NCBI GenBank assembly: GCA_964578605.1
Contig: CAZODO010000001.1
Coordinates: forward strand, 62,001-126,000
From: JAXMHN01 sp964578605
GTDB lineage: Bacteria; Verrucomicrobiota; Verrucomicrobiia; Limisphaerales; SIBE01
Direction: 5' to 3'
DNA: 64,000 nucleotides
How positions within the stretch are numbered: the stretch's first letter is position 1; each line of letters begins with the position of its first letter. The notes under the pieces are model-generated. The model ran no database searches and was not told the origin of the DNA. It saw only the letters and a list, made by a program, of their open reading frames with translations. A program made the position numbers and the translations under genes. This document shows, piece by piece, positions 8,960-16,865 of this stretch.

Positions 8960-11017
8960 CTAGAACAGCGTCCGCGCGCGGTAGTAACGGCGTTCGCGGG
9001 TTGCCGCCTGAGAATCCACCACCTCGAGGACTCCGCCCGCGACCGTCCCGGTCGAGACGAGCGTCCAGGTGACCAGATCCTCGGAGGTTTCCACCATCAC
9101 CATACTGCCTTCGGCGGCCTTGACCTGGAACCGGAAGGTGCCATTTCCCTCACGCGCGTAGTTCTGCAGCACGATCTCGGAGGACGATGCCTTCCCGAGC
9201 CTGAAGCTGGTCTGTTTGCTGACGGCGCTTGAAGCGACAATGTCGCGCACGGTGTTGGTATCGAAGGTTCCGAATCTCGTGAACGTGAGCGAGCCTTCAA
9301 TGAGCCCGGTGCTGGTGAATGTGTTCTTTGGCACCAGGATCGACGTGTCGGTCACCTTAAGCGGCCGCGGCACGCACTCATCCGGCGCCGTGAAGGTGGT
9401 GTCCATCCGGTCGTGCAAAGTCACCGCGATCTGATCGTTCGCCCCGGCTCCCGTGAATGGCGACCAGGTCAAGGTGAAATCCGCGGCGGGGTTGAAATCT
9501 GGAAACGCGCTTGCGTTGCCCATCTGGGGAATGGGCGGTGCAGCCGACGACGGCACAGTGACCGTCAACGTCGCGGAACCGTTCTCGCGTTGCGCCTGGA
9601 CGCGGTAAATGCCCGCGGGGTAGGCCGCTTCCAGGGCCTCCACGGTGGTGAATTCGTCCATGACCATGAACGCGTTGAACGTCTTCTCCATCTCCTTGGT
9701 GGACCCGTTGGGCAAGGTCAGCGTGGCTCGGGTCACAGGGTTCGTGTCCGGGGAAAACAGGTTGGCAAAGAACATGGGCTGAGACTCGGGGTCAAGGACG
9801 GGCGGTGCCGAGCCTGTCTGAACGTAACTAAAGTGCTTGAACACCGTGAACGCCCCGGACCCGTCATCCTCGCCCGGGTCAGGGTCGCAGGGGTTGTTCG
9901 TGCTGGACCCGCCGCCCGAGGCGGTTCTGAAAAAGCCGCTGGTTTCATCGCTCTCGAGCTCGTTACCGGCCAGGTCAAGGAACCCCGACGGATTCAGATC
10001 CCAGACCACCATGGTGTTTGCCGGGAACCCGCCCACATAGGTGCAGGTCAACATCTGGCCATCGCCGCTCCATTTATACGTGAAATTCCCCTCATCAATC
10101 CCGGTGCCATTCCAGGTGATCTCCTGGCTCGGGGCCATGGCCTCGTTGAAGGTGAATACAACCGGCGAATTCGTCGCCACGTTGGACGCGAGATTCGCGG
10201 GGGAAGTCGACACCAAAAGCGGCGGAGTCGTATCGTCCCCGCCCGTGCCACCGCCGGCGGTTCGCAGCGAGAAAACGGTCTCTTTGCCGGCTCCCACCCA
10301 ACCCGGCACGCCTCCAAACGAGGCCGTGTTCCGCTCGGTCACTTTCATGAACAACAACGCGCCCTGGTTGTTGCGCGACGCGAGGCGATTTGCCGGAATG
10401 GTCACCGAACGGGCCGTGCCACTGAGCGCGCTTGCCTGGCCTGGCCACCCGGTCTGGAAGACGATGTTCTCGTTCTCGTCCTTCACGGTGAATTGAATGA
10501 AGTCGCCGCTGGTCCCGCCTTCAAAAGCGTTCCAGTTCACGACGAAGTCCCTCGTGGCATCGATCGCCTGGGCGGCCGTGTAATTGGCAATCTGCGGCGT
10601 CTTCGGAAGCGCCCCGGTTCCCAGGGTGAGCTTGCCGTCTTCCATCCCGCTTTCGCTGAGCATTGAGAAGGTGTACTCCCCTGTGGGAAACGCCCCTTCA
10701 AGCGCGCTGAGCGTGTCAAACAGGGCTTCTCCCGTCAGCGCGTCCTCGCCGGAAAGGAACATCGGGATCATCGAGCCCGGCGCGTTCACCAGGCCCGCAA
10801 AAATGGAGCCGGAGGTGGTTGGGATGGCGAAAGCTCGGAAGGCGTAGGAATTCCCGGTCGCCAGCGCGACGCTGGCATCGCCCGTCTGCTCGTACTGCTC
10901 GAATCGCCCCATGCCATAGGAGGAGAGACTGGCCGCTTGCGCGACGGTCATATCAAACAAGGCCGCCAGGACGAGCATAGCGGGGAGACGGAGAACACTT
11001 TGTCGAACTTTCATCAT
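8960..11017 (-). CDS. Secreted protein with Big_5 (Ig-like) domain
   Basis: About 685 residues from tandem ATG codons at 11017/11014; an upstream extension to 11089 lacks signal character and is not used. Residues 1-28 are a signal peptide ending in an Ala-rich cleavage site (TVAQAA). A Big_5-type bacterial Ig-like domain lies near residues 260-365, recognisable by TTPPLLVSTSPANLASNVA, PVVFTFNEAM and FLDLAGNE. Flanking parts contain repeated beta-rich blocks, including two copies of a pattern of the form NYTAAQAIDATRDFVVNW / DFNPAADFTLTW. The C-terminus (SEDLVTWTLVSTG, RRYYRARTLF) is a motif often seen at the ends of verrucomicrobial secreted proteins. No enzymatic function can be assigned. 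Confidence 0.75.
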   Translation of the reverse strand: MMKVRQSVLRLPAMLVLAALFDMTVAQAASLSSYGMGRFEQYEQTGDASVALATGNSYAFRAFAIPTTSGSIFAGLVNAPGSMIPMFLSGEDALTGEALFDTLSALEGAFPTGEYTFSMLSESGMEDGKLTLGTGALPKTPQIANYTAAQAIDATRDFVVNWNAFEGGTSGDFIQFTVKDENENIVFQTGWPGQASALSGTARSVTIPANRLASRNNQGALLFMKVTERNTASFGGVPGWVGAGKETVFSLRTAGGGTGGDDTTPPLLVSTSPANLASNVATNSPVVFTFNEAMAPSQEITWNGTGIDEGNFTYKWSGDGQMLTCTYVGGFPANTMVVWDLNPSGFLDLAGNELESDETSGFFRTASGGGSSTNNPCDPDPGEDDGSGAFTVFKHFSYVQTGSAPPVLDPESQPMFFANLFSPDTNPVTRATLTLPNGSTKEMEKTFNAFMVMDEFTTVEALEAAYPAGIYRVQAQRENGSATLTVTVPSSAAPPIPQMGNASAFPDFNPAADFTLTWSPFTGAGANDQIAVTLHDRMDTTFTAPDECVPRPLKVTDTSILVPKNTFTSTGLIEGSLTFTRFGTFDTNTVRDIVASSAVSKQTSFRLGKASSSEIVLQNYAREGNGTFRFQVKAAEGSMVMVETSEDLVTWTLVSTGTVAGGVLEVVDSQAATRERRYYRARTLF

Positions 11018-11391
11018 ATGAGGGTCTTGATTATCACGGCGAAGCCAGCAACCGCTGGTGAAAATAATGGCAGCGTCTTTGGAATGCAACAGAGATCAGG
11101 GGCCGTCCGGCGGTTCTGATTGGCAGATCCAAGGGAGCGAGATGGCGGGGAGCGGCGGTTATTGGAGGTCTGGCGCTCAGGATGAGCAGACAATCGGGCC
11201 TGCACACATTCTAAACGCACGCTAAACGCACGTTAAACGCATGCTAAATTCATGATGTCATGCGTATACCATGCGTTTAACGTGTATTTATCTTGTATTT
11301 AGCGTGCGTTTAGCGTGCGTTTAGACCGAAAGCAGTTGCCCGGCGCAGCGAAGATTCCTGGAATTCATCGCGTTGAATTCATCCGAGGAGG
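11018..11391. other. Intergenic region holding array B
   Basis: Lies upstream of the secreted Ig-like protein gene and contains the 11-bp-unit array at 11211-11324. The GAATTCATC 9-mer occurs twice just beyond it (11361 and 11375). No gene is visible before the fossil that starts near 11392. Confidence 0.6.
11211..11324. repeat. Inverted array of 11-bp units (array B)
   Basis: Ten contiguous 11-bp units. Left: CTAAACGCACG at 11211 and again at 11222, TTAAACGCATG at 11233, CTAAATTCATG at 11244. A 4-bp spacer follows (11255-11258). Right: CATGCGTATAC (11259), CATGCGTTTAA (11270), CGTGTATTTAT (11281), CTTGTATTTAG (11292) and CGTGCGTTTAG at 11303 and 11314. The two outer right units are exact reverse complements of the two outer left units, and 11270 is the exact reverse complement of 11233. 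Units are tandem with no gaps, which distinguishes the array from a CRISPR. Confidence 0.85.
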
Positions 11392-11626
11392 GTGAGCAAT
11401 CACAGCGGCTTCACGGAGAATCTCTACAGAGCCCGCAGCCAGCCGCGCATCAGACCGTCCGGCCGGTCTGACCTGTCCGACGCGTTCCGACCAGTCCGAC
11501 ACCCCGCACTGCCCCCTTTGCGGCAGTGCCATGCGGCTGCGCGCGGCCCGCCAAGGACCGCACGCAGGGCAATCATTCTGGGGAGGCTCGGCGTTCCCCG
11601 ATTGCCGAGGAACCCGGCCTGTCTGA
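11392..11626 (+). pseudogene. Fossil of a four-helix-bundle-suffix / topoisomerase-zinc-ribbon protein
   Basis: Two pieces in different frames. The first, from about 11405, reads GFTENLYRARSQPR followed by a Ser/Asp-rich linker (GRSDLSD), which resembles the end of 'four helix bundle suffix domain' proteins. After a frame change near 11480-11495 the second piece reads SDQSDTPHCPLCGSAM, RAARQGPHAGQSFWGGS and PDCRGTRPV before the TGA at 11624-11626; this is a C4 topoisomerase-type zinc ribbon whose third Cys (FWGC in the family) is Gly here. The N-terminal four-helix part is absent. It lies next to array B and just past the end of the Wood-Werkman operon, on the opposite strand. Confidence 0.6.
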
Positions 11627-11634
11627 GCTAAGCT

Positions 11635-13134
11635 CTAAGCGAAAAGCTCGGCCCAGTTTATGTTCCGCATATCGCCGGTTTTGCCGTAGCTGAGGTGCAT
11701 CCCGAAGGAGGCGCCGAGGCTCTGCAAGGAGTGGCCGTTGCCGCCCCGTGCCACGTAATCGCGGAGGATCGGCCGGTAATCCGGGTGGGCACAGTGATCC
11801 ACGATGAGGCGGGCGCGTTCGGATGGCGCGCGGCCGCGGAGATCGGCGACACCCTGTTCCGTGACGATGACCGAGACGGAATGCTCACTGCTATCGAGGT
11901 GGCTGACCATGGGGACGATGGTGCTGATCTTGCCGCCTTTGGCCGTCGAGGGGCAAATGAACATGGAGAGAAACGCGGCCCGGGCAAAGTCCGCGGAGCC
12001 GCCAATCCCGTTCATCATGTGCCGACCGAGCACGTGGGTGCTATTGACGTTCCCGCTCAGGTCCACTTCGATCGCGGTGTTGACCGAGATGGTCCCAAGG
12101 CGGCGGACGACCTCGGGGTTGTTCGTGATTTCCTGTGGGCGGAGGATGAGACGGTTCCGGAAGAACTCCCAATCGGCGTAGATGCCTTCCAGAGTTGGAG
12201 AAGGAACCGTGAGCGAGCAGCCGCTGGCAAACGTGACGCGTTCCTGGCGCATCAAGGCGATCACCGAGTCCTGGATCACTTCGGTATACATCTGGAAGTG
12301 GGGGATCTCAGGGTGCTGCGCCATGGCCATCAGGACCGCGTTCGCCGTGTCGCCGACACCGGATTGCACCGGCAGAAAGCCCTTGGGGATAAGCCCGCGG
12401 CGGATTTCCGCCGCCAGGAAATCGGCCACGTTCTCGCCGATCTTCGCCGTCAGCGGGCTGACCTGATCGAACGGCGCGACCTCGTCGGGCAAATGGGTCT
12501 CCACCACGCCGACAATCCTGGATGGATCCACCTGGATCACAGGGTGCCCAATGCGGTCGCACGGGCTGAACACGGGAATGTCGCTGCGGCGCGGCGGATC
12601 GTCGGGCTCATAAATGTCGTGGACGCCGCGCAAGAAGGGAGGGTGATAGCGGTTCAGCTCAACGATGATCTTGTCGGCCAGGCGGCAAAAGGTAGGCGAG
12701 GCGCCTACCGATGAGGTGAGGACGATTTCGCCATACTTGGTCACCTCGCACGCTTCGATCAGGGCAGTATGGACCTTGCCGAGAAAGCCGTAACGCACGT
12801 CTTGCGGCAGGCGCGAGAGGTGCATATCGAAAAAGCGCGTCTCGCCCGCATTGATGCTCTTGCGCAAGTCCGGGTCCGATTGATAAGGGGTCCGGAACCC
12901 AATGGCTTTGGCTCGGGCGAGCGCCCCGTCAAGGGAACGGCCCGTTGAGGCACCGGAAATGAGATTGATCTTGAAGGGTTTGCCGGCCGCATGTTCGGCG
13001 GCGGCGCGCGCGGCAATGGCGCTCGGAATCGCTTTGGGCGCGCCGGCGGCGGTGAAGCCGCTGACGGCCACCGTTTCGCCGTCGTTGATGAGTTGGGCTG
13101 CCTCTTGGACAGTGAATTTGTTCAATGGTTTCAT
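11635..13134 (-). CDS. Succinyl-CoA:acetate/propionate CoA-transferase
   Basis: A 499-residue acetyl-CoA hydrolase/transferase-family protein of the YgfH/ScpC (Cat1) type, full length for the family. Members transfer CoA between succinate and acetate or propionate through a glutamyl-CoA thioester. Seen: N-terminal VSGFTAAGAPKAIP, SGASTGRSLDGALA, the catalytic-Glu region MYTEVIQDSVI, and the C-terminal NGIGGSADFARAAF and VTEQGVADLRGRAPSERA. It is the last gene of the ten-gene minus-strand operon; its ATG follows the biotin-ligase stop by 5 bp. In context it would close the Wood-Werkman cycle by moving CoA from propionyl-CoA to succinate, or the reverse during propionate use. Which acid is preferred cannot be read from sequence. 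Confidence 0.88.
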   Translation of the reverse strand: MKPLNKFTVQEAAQLINDGETVAVSGFTAAGAPKAIPSAIAARAAAEHAAGKPFKINLISGASTGRSLDGALARAKAIGFRTPYQSDPDLRKSINAGETRFFDMHLSRLPQDVRYGFLGKVHTALIEACEVTKYGEIVLTSSVGASPTFCRLADKIIVELNRYHPPFLRGVHDIYEPDDPPRRSDIPVFSPCDRIGHPVIQVDPSRIVGVVETHLPDEVAPFDQVSPLTAKIGENVADFLAAEIRRGLIPKGFLPVQSGVGDTANAVLMAMAQHPEIPHFQMYTEVIQDSVIALMRQERVTFASGCSLTVPSPTLEGIYADWEFFRNRLILRPQEITNNPEVVRRLGTISVNTAIEVDLSGNVNSTHVLGRHMMNGIGGSADFARAAFLSMFICPSTAKGGKISTIVPMVSHLDSSEHSVSVIVTEQGVADLRGRAPSERARLIVDHCAHPDYRPILRDYVARGGNGHSLQSLGASFGMHLSYGKTGDMRNINWAELFA

Positions 13135-13139
13135 GGGGC

Positions 13140-13928
13140 TTAAGAGAGTTCTCGCAAGAACCGCACGCGGTGCGGCTCGAAAAGCTGGTTTGGCTGCCCG
13201 GGAACGCGAAGTTCAAGGCGTCCGCGGGAGTCCACGCCGAGAAAGTCGCCTTGGACCACGGGCCCGTCGAGGTCCAGGGCCACGGAAACAGGCGTGCGCC
13301 AGAGCGCGTTGATTCGCGGCAGCAGGCTTGCCGGGCTGGCGGTCTGGAGTTCGTCCCAGACGGTCTCAAGAGAGTGCAGAACCGCGCGCGTCAACTGGTC
13401 CAGCGAGGGCGGTGACGCGAGCAGATCCGCAAGCCGGGTCGCCTGGCCCTGGAGGGAAGGGTCCCGTTTTTCGGGATGGTTCATCACATTCAGCCCCATG
13501 CCCACCACCGCGATTCCCGGCATCACCTGGTCGATCAAAAGACCGGCAAGCTTCCGGCGCCCCACGAGCAGGTCGTTTGGCCAGCGCATAGACAGGTCCT
13601 TGACCCCTCCTTCGCGCAAGACGACGCAGAGCGCAAGTCCGGCGGCCAGGGGCAACAGGGGCGCCATGGGAGACTTGGCGTCCAGCGGGACGCTGCCAGA
13701 GAGCCAAAGTCCTCCAGAATCCGAGACCCAGTCGCGCTGGAACCGGCCGCGCCCCTGCGTTTGGGTGTCAGCGCGGACGGCGTGCCAGGCGGGCAGACCG
13801 GCTGCCACCAGGTTGGTCGAGGGCACCTGGGGATACTCATGGACCTGCCATCGCCCCACGGTGAAGACCGAAGCTCCCTCCGTGGGCGCGATGGAGAGAC
13901 CATGATTCTGGCCTGGCGACGTTCGCAT
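13140..13928 (-). CDS. birA: Biotin--protein ligase without DNA-binding domain
   Basis: About 262 residues from the ATG at 13928; the open frame continues to 14000 but that would overlap the biotin-carrier gene. It attaches biotin to the acceptor Lys of carboxylase carrier domains via biotinyl-AMP. Seen: STNLVAAG near the N-terminus, the biotin/ATP loop GRGRFQRDW, RWPNDLLVGRRKLAGLL and GMGLNV. There is no N-terminal helix-turn-helix, so it should not act as a repressor. It sits directly between the 1.3S biotin carrier and the CoA-transferase, 28 bp after the carrier stop. A second ligase is encoded at the right edge of the window. Confidence 0.88.
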   Translation of the reverse strand: MRTSPGQNHGLSIAPTEGASVFTVGRWQVHEYPQVPSTNLVAAGLPAWHAVRADTQTQGRGRFQRDWVSDSGGLWLSGSVPLDAKSPMAPLLPLAAGLALCVVLREGGVKDLSMRWPNDLLVGRRKLAGLLIDQVMPGIAVVGMGLNVMNHPEKRDPSLQGQATRLADLLASPPSLDQLTRAVLHSLETVWDELQTASPASLLPRINALWRTPVSVALDLDGPVVQGDFLGVDSRGRLELRVPGQPNQLFEPHRVRFLRELS

Positions 13929-13956
13929 CCGTTCCGTTTCCCTGCGCGCGGCGAAT

Positions 13957-14391
13957 CTATTCGATTCGAACAAGCGATTGGCCCTCTTCGACCGCCGCAC
14001 CCACCTCGGTCTTGATCTCGGCGATCTTGCCTGAACGCGGGGCGAAGACGAAGGTGTTCATCTTCATGGCCTCGAGCGTGATCAGATGATCCCCTTCTTT
14101 GACGTCCTGGCCCGCGGAGACCACCACGGCCGTGACCCGGCCTGCCAACGGGCTCGGCACGTCCCCTGGCCCCGATGAACTGGGTGCCGCCGGAGCCGGC
14201 GTTGGCGCCGGAGCCGGGGGCGCCGCGGTGCTGGGCGGTGCCGTGGGGATCAAGGGTGGAGCCGGGGTTGCGGAAGCGGGAGGGGTAACCCAGGGCCCGC
14301 CCGCGAGGGCCGGGACGGCTGAGTCGTCCGGCAATTCGACCGTGACGTCGTAGGTGTTGCCATCAACCGTGACGCGTAGCTTTTTGATCAT
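13957..14391 (-). CDS. Biotin carrier protein, 1.3S-type transcarboxylase subunit
   Basis: A 144-residue biotinyl protein. An N-terminal strand (LRVTVDGNTYDVTVEL) is followed by a Pro/Ala-rich hinge (about residues 35-78) and a biotinyl domain with EAMKM, the biotinylated Lys being residue 110. Such proteins swing carboxybiotin between the two carboxyltransferase subunits; here these are encoded at 14857 (12S type) and 22422 (5S type). Length and layout match the 1.3S subunit of Propionibacterium transcarboxylase and the gamma subunits of biotin-dependent decarboxylases. Because no biotin carboxylase or membrane beta subunit gene is in the cluster, transcarboxylase is the better reading. Confidence 0.88.
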   Translation of the reverse strand: MIKKLRVTVDGNTYDVTVELPDDSAVPALAGGPWVTPPASATPAPPLIPTAPPSTAAPPAPAPTPAPAAPSSSGPGDVPSPLAGRVTAVVVSAGQDVKEGDHLITLEAMKMNTFVFAPRSGKIAEIKTEVGAAVEEGQSLVRIE

Positions 14392-14406
14392 GAGGGGAAG
14401 ATTGAA

Positions 14407-14826
14407 TCAGCGAATTCTGTGCGATTGGAAGATCTGAGTGCGCCCTTCGAGCGCCCATACGTTCAGGTGCGGAACCGGCGTGGCCACTTGCTGAACCGAG
14501 ACCAGCCGGTAAGGCTGTTTGATCAGCATGGCCACCGCCGCGGCGATGACGGCGGCGATCTCCGAAGGCACCTGCGTGGCGACCTTCTGAGTGCCGGCGG
14601 GACCCGCCGGGACCAGAGCGGTTGCGCCAGCGGGTTCCAGCGCCTGCCGCGCGGCATCGATGAAGGATGCGGCCCGGCGGAGTGCGGCTTGCACTTCGGC
14701 GCGGCGCGCCGGATCGTCCAGCCTTGGGAGAACCCGGTGAATCAGCGCCAGCACCTGGCCAAGATTGGATTCCGCGGTGGAGACCGCTTCGGCGGCACCG
14801 GCCGGTGAAGGATCCTGATTGCTCAT
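14407..14826 (-). CDS. Small accessory subunit of the carboxyltransferase complex (OadG-like C-terminus)
   Basis: A 139-residue protein of uncertain function between the 12S and 1.3S subunit genes. The N-terminal two thirds are helical and Ala-rich (LGQVLALIHRVLPRLDD, AEVQAALRRAASFIDAA). The C-terminal part, SEIAAVIAAAVAMLI followed by PYRLVSV and a tail WALEGRTQIFQSHRIR, resembles the soluble C-terminal segment of OadG/MmdD-type subunits of biotin-dependent decarboxylases. No transmembrane helix is apparent, unlike classical OadG. A scaffold role joining catalytic subunits to the biotin carrier is an inference from position and that resemblance. Confidence 0.65.
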   Translation of the reverse strand: MSNQDPSPAGAAEAVSTAESNLGQVLALIHRVLPRLDDPARRAEVQAALRRAASFIDAARQALEPAGATALVPAGPAGTQKVATQVPSEIAAVIAAAVAMLIKQPYRLVSVQQVATPVPHLNVWALEGRTQIFQSHRIR

Positions 14827-14856
14827 AGGATTGGAAGGGTTTGGCCGCCCGCTGGA

Positions 14857-16410
14857 TTACAGCGGGATGGTGCCGTGTTTCTTGCCTGGACGCGACTCGC
14901 GTTTGGTCAGGGAATTACGGAGCGCCAGTGAAACGACCGCGCGCGTCTCGGCCGGCGTGATGACATCGGTAATCATGGCCTTCTTGGCCGCTTCATACGG
15001 CGAACAGAACTTCTCGCGATACTCTTTGACCAGCTCCGCTTCCTTGGCCTTCGCGTCTTTGGCGGCGGTCAGTTCACGCCGGTAAAGGATCCGGACGGCG
15101 CCCTCGGCTCCCATGACCGCGATTTCCGCCGACGGCCAGGCGTAGACGAAATCGGCCCCCATATCGGCGCTGCACATGGCCAGGTAAGCGCCGCCGTAAG
15201 CCTTGCGGAGAATGACGGTGATCTTCGGAACGGTCGCTGCCGCGTAAGCGAAGAGCATTTTCGCCCCGTGGCGAATGATGCCGCCGCGCTCTTGCTGAAC
15301 GCCAGGCAGGAAACCGGGAACGTCCACCAAGGTTACCACGGGGATGTTGAATACGTTGCAAAACCGGATGAACCGGGCGGCCTTATCCGACGAGTCGATG
15401 TCCAGCGTGCCGGCTTTGACGGACGGGTTGTTCGCGATGATCCCAACGCAGATGCCCTGGATGCGGCCGAAGCCGACCACGATATTGCGCGCCCACATCG
15501 CATGGGCCTCGAGGAAATCGCCCTTGTCCACCAGACGCGCAATCACCTTGTGGATATCGAGCGGTTCCTTCGAAGTCTCGGGCACCAGCTTGTTCATTTC
15601 CGGATCCGGGCTCAGGTCGACTTGGGCCGTCGGATGATGCGGCGGATCATGCAAGTTGTTGGCAGGGACGAACGAAAGGAGCTTGCGCGCGATCTGGATC
15701 GCATGCGCATCGCTGTCGGCGACGAAATGGATGTTCCCGCTGACACTGGCGTGAGCCATGGGGCTGCCAATTTCGTCCATGGTGCATTTCTGGCCCGTGA
15801 CAGCCTGAATGACTTCCGGGCCGCAAATGAACATCTGCGAACTCCCCTTGACCATAATGATGAAGTCCATCAGGGCTGGCGAATACGCGGCGCCCCCGGC
15901 GCAGGGGCCCGCCACAATCGCGATCTGGGGCACCACACCCGAGAGCAGGACGTTCCGGAAGAAGACCTGGCCATAGCCCGAAAGCGAGTCGTCTCCCTCC
16001 TGAATGCGCGCGCCGCCGGAGTCGTTGAACCCCAGCACAGGGCAGCCCACCTTGAGCGCGTAGTCCATGAGGTCGCTGATCTTCTTGGAATGGATCCGGC
16101 CGAGCGACCCGCCGCTGACGGTGAAGTCCTGGCTGAACGCCGCTACGAGACGGCCATCCACGATCCCGATGCCTGTCACCACGCCATCGCCCGGAAGCGA
16201 CTTCTTCTCCATCCCGAAATGGTGGCAATCATGGTCCGCGTGCATGCCCCACTCTTGGAACGTGCCGGCTTGGAACAGTTCGGTCAGCCGGTCGCGGGCG
16301 GTCATGACGCCTTTCTTGCGACGGGCTTCGAGTTTGTCTTCGCCGCCTCCAGCGCGCGCGGCGGCCCGGCGTTTCTCGAGGTCTTCCAGGAATGATTTAG
16401 GTATGGCCAT
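14857..16410 (-). CDS. Acyl-CoA carboxyltransferase, 12S-type transcarboxylase / methylmalonyl-CoA carboxyltransferase
   Basis: A 517-residue carboxyltransferase of the MmdA/PccB family, usual length. It moves a carboxyl group between methylmalonyl-CoA (or propionyl-CoA) and biotin. Both crotonase-like halves are present: ARDRLTELFQAGTF at the start, NDSGGARIQEGDDSLSGYG, the oxyanion-hole loop GPCAGGAAYSPAL, then ARFIRFCNVFNIPVVTLVD, GVQQERGGIIRHGAKML and the second glycine loop RKAYGGAYLAM. It is encoded downstream of the methylmalonyl-CoA epimerase and upstream of the accessory subunit and biotin carrier. Sequence alone does not separate transcarboxylase 12S, PccB and methylmalonyl-CoA decarboxylase alpha; the 5S gene in the same operon favours the first. 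Confidence 0.9.
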   Translation of the reverse strand: MAIPKSFLEDLEKRRAAARAGGGEDKLEARRKKGVMTARDRLTELFQAGTFQEWGMHADHDCHHFGMEKKSLPGDGVVTGIGIVDGRLVAAFSQDFTVSGGSLGRIHSKKISDLMDYALKVGCPVLGFNDSGGARIQEGDDSLSGYGQVFFRNVLLSGVVPQIAIVAGPCAGGAAYSPALMDFIIMVKGSSQMFICGPEVIQAVTGQKCTMDEIGSPMAHASVSGNIHFVADSDAHAIQIARKLLSFVPANNLHDPPHHPTAQVDLSPDPEMNKLVPETSKEPLDIHKVIARLVDKGDFLEAHAMWARNIVVGFGRIQGICVGIIANNPSVKAGTLDIDSSDKAARFIRFCNVFNIPVVTLVDVPGFLPGVQQERGGIIRHGAKMLFAYAAATVPKITVILRKAYGGAYLAMCSADMGADFVYAWPSAEIAVMGAEGAVRILYRRELTAAKDAKAKEAELVKEYREKFCSPYEAAKKAMITDVITPAETRAVVSLALRNSLTKRESRPGKKHGTIPL

Positions 16411-16436
16411 AGGAATGTGGCGTGGTTTGGCTCAGA

Positions 16437-16865
16437 TTAATGCTGACAGCAACAACCGCCCGCTTTGGGCATGCAGAATTCCGTCAGGACACCAAAGGTG
16501 GATTTGGGGTGGAGGAAAGCAACCAATTTGCCGCCGGCGCCGTCGAACGGCTTGTCATTGATGAGCCGGACGCCGGCACTTGCGGCTTGGTTCAGTTGCG
16601 TCTGCACGTCGTCCGTGCCAAAGGCGATATGGTGAATGCCGCCGTTGGGGTTCTTTTCGAGGAACTTGGCAATCGGGCTCTCGGGATCGGTCGGTTCGAG
16701 CAACTCAATGTGGACCTCGCCCACTTGGAAGAAGGCGGTGCGAACCTTTTGCGAAGGCACTTCCTCGCGGTGCTCGCACTTGAGCCCGAGAGCTTTTTCG
16801 TAGTAAGGCACCGTTTCGTCCAAGGACCGGACGGCGATGCCGAGATGGTCGATTTTCTTGATCAT
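16437..16865 (-). CDS. mce: Methylmalonyl-CoA epimerase
   Basis: A 142-residue vicinal-oxygen-chelate protein that interconverts the (R) and (S) forms of methylmalonyl-CoA, joining the mutase to the carboxyltransferase. Two beta-alpha-beta-beta-beta modules are visible, with the expected metal-site segments IDHLGIAV (His7), HIELLEP, GIHHIAFGTDD and GVLTEF. The C-terminus ends GGCCCQH, a Cys/His cluster I do not know from other epimerases. Its start overlaps the stop of the meaB gene as ATGA, indicating translational coupling, and the 12S gene follows 26 bp later. Confidence 0.92.
   Translation of the reverse strand: MIKKIDHLGIAVRSLDETVPYYEKALGLKCEHREEVPSQKVRTAFFQVGEVHIELLEPTDPESPIAKFLEKNPNGGIHHIAFGTDDVQTQLNQAASAGVRLINDKPFDGAGGKLVAFLHPKSTFGVLTEFCMPKAGGCCCQH

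Noticed and set aside
11211..11324. CRISPR array
   Set aside because: Units are 11 bp and contiguous with no unique spacers, and one half is inverted.
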